Source of the DNA: Saccoglossus kowalevskii
Taxonomy: Eukaryota; Hemichordata; Enteropneusta; Harrimaniidae
DNA length: 64,000 nt
Assembly: GCF_000003605.2 (NCBI RefSeq)
Contig: NW_003109082.1
Coordinates: 204,822 to 268,821, forward strand
Reading direction: 5' to 3'
A program made the translations under genes and the position numbers. The notes below the pieces were generated by a model. The model ran no database searches. It was not told the origin of the DNA and worked only from the letters and a program-made list of their open reading frames with translations. Positions 61,246-64,000 of this stretch are shown here, in pieces; position 1 is the first letter of the stretch; each line of letters opens with the position of its first letter.

Positions 61246-62299
61246 CTTACTGTTGACAAATGTTTCAGCTGTGTGTGTGAAACGTACATCTATTATCTAT
61301 ACAGGGTCTATTCCATATATGATAAATGTGTATTCTGAATTTCGGCTTTTCAAATCTGACCAACTGTTATTTAAACTTGTCAGCTTTTTTGCAGACGTAC
61401 CTTAAACTTTATATGTACTTTTGACCGATTCCCCTCAAAATATTACTGCAACTTTAAAATAATCTGCTCTTTTGATAATCTGTTTCGTTATTATCTTGTT
61501 GACGAGATGTATACATTCAAAAACTAATGGTTTGATTAATAATGTGAGTAATAACGACAAAAGAGACGACTGTCAAAAGACTTGGAATACAGCAGTCCGC
61601 AATTAGATCAAAGCAAGGATCAAAGTGTGAGTTTTCTCGTGCAAAGGACTATGGGAGAATATATATTTGAACTCTGTCGTGTCGAGGACAGGTTGATTGC
61701 ATCCGTTCGTGCAAAGAACTGTGGTGGAGTCTAATCACGGTGGTACGATCTGAATAGCAATAACAGCCTTATATTCATTTTCATATTAGAGATTCAGTGA
61801 TGATATTGCGTGCGGTGGGCAATTATCATAAATATATTGATGTCTTGGAAACTATAATGGAGCATACACATCACTAATGAATACGAAACAATGCATTTTT
61901 TTTATCGCTGACACGCTAGCAGACATTTTGCTATGATTAACCAGTCACTTTATTTCTAGTACATTCAAAACCATTACACTGATATTGTCATTAATAACTT
62001 CGCATAGTTTTTCGATTTACAAAAAAGAAGCTACTTGACAGGACGGTGTTTGATGTGCTTTCTAACAAATTCGTAACCTCTAAAATAGACACATAGTATG
62101 GAAACTCAATGAACGCAGTCACGGTTATCTGCGATCTGATCAATTAGAAATGATATAATCACATACTATAGTATCAGTCATCGCGAGATCGACCCACCTA
62201 TGACCATGTGTTTATTGTAAAAGTCTCAGAGAGTTACAACATTTCTACAAAATATTGTAGAAGAAATTCTAAACTAATTCCCACATGGTTAATAAGGTT
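61246..62299. other. 3' flank of the alpha-tubulin gene
   Basis: No gene seen. TTTATT at 62211-62216 is an AATAAA on the minus strand, about 85 bp after the tubulin stop and a good polyadenylation signal. Confidence 0.5.

Positions 62300-64000
<1,701 letters not shown>

Overview
The window is animal nuclear DNA. It is AT-rich, has short exons with GT/AG introns, and is packed with miniature inverted-repeat transposable elements (MITEs), minisatellites and a few SINE-like copies. The gene content suggests a marine invertebrate, probably a non-vertebrate deuterostome: a vertebrate-like ADGRV1 tail, an alpha-tubulin intron at codon 76, tandem SLC10 transporters, and a SAP/SWIM gene of a type I associate with invertebrate genomes. 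I cannot name the species. No virus-like or LTR element was recognised.

Layout. (1) 815-9136 (+): the last nine exons of an ADGRV1 (VLGR1) orthologue, from the GPS cleavage motif through seven transmembrane helices to a C-terminal DTHL PDZ ligand. Its introns hold many MITEs, a 43-bp minisatellite and a decayed copy of one of its own exons. (2) 12666-13373 (+): an intronless Tctex-type dynein light chain (DYNLT4/5-like) with an RFX-like X-box upstream. (3) 13.4-19.7 kb: gene-poor, with a CpG-rich patch around a perfect TCTCGCGAGA element. (4) 19680-24660 (+): a four-exon SAP + SWIM zinc-finger gene. (5) 24.7-28.7 kb: repeats, including a MITE flanked by a perfect 10-bp duplication. (6) 28.8-34.2 kb and 38.9-44.75 kb (+): two tandem SLC10 (sodium/bile-acid cotransporter family) genes with the same exon structure, promoter-proximal sequence and leader exon. 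(7) 49319-53978 (-): a two-exon type II Golgi-type sulfotransferase; a large intron MITE carries a second transposon inside it. (8) 54-62.3 kb: gene-poor, with a SINE, composite MITEs and two adjacent hairpins. (9) 62300-64000 (-): alpha-tubulin running off the right edge.

Two MITE groups dominate. One has TACTGTAAAA termini and apparent TA flanks, with several unrelated interiors. The other has TTAA at its ends. The tandem SLC10 genes act as paired filled and empty sites and show that both groups inserted after the gene duplication. The genes do not form an obvious pathway. ADGRV1 and the dynein light chain could both be cilium/sensory-cell genes, but that is inference.
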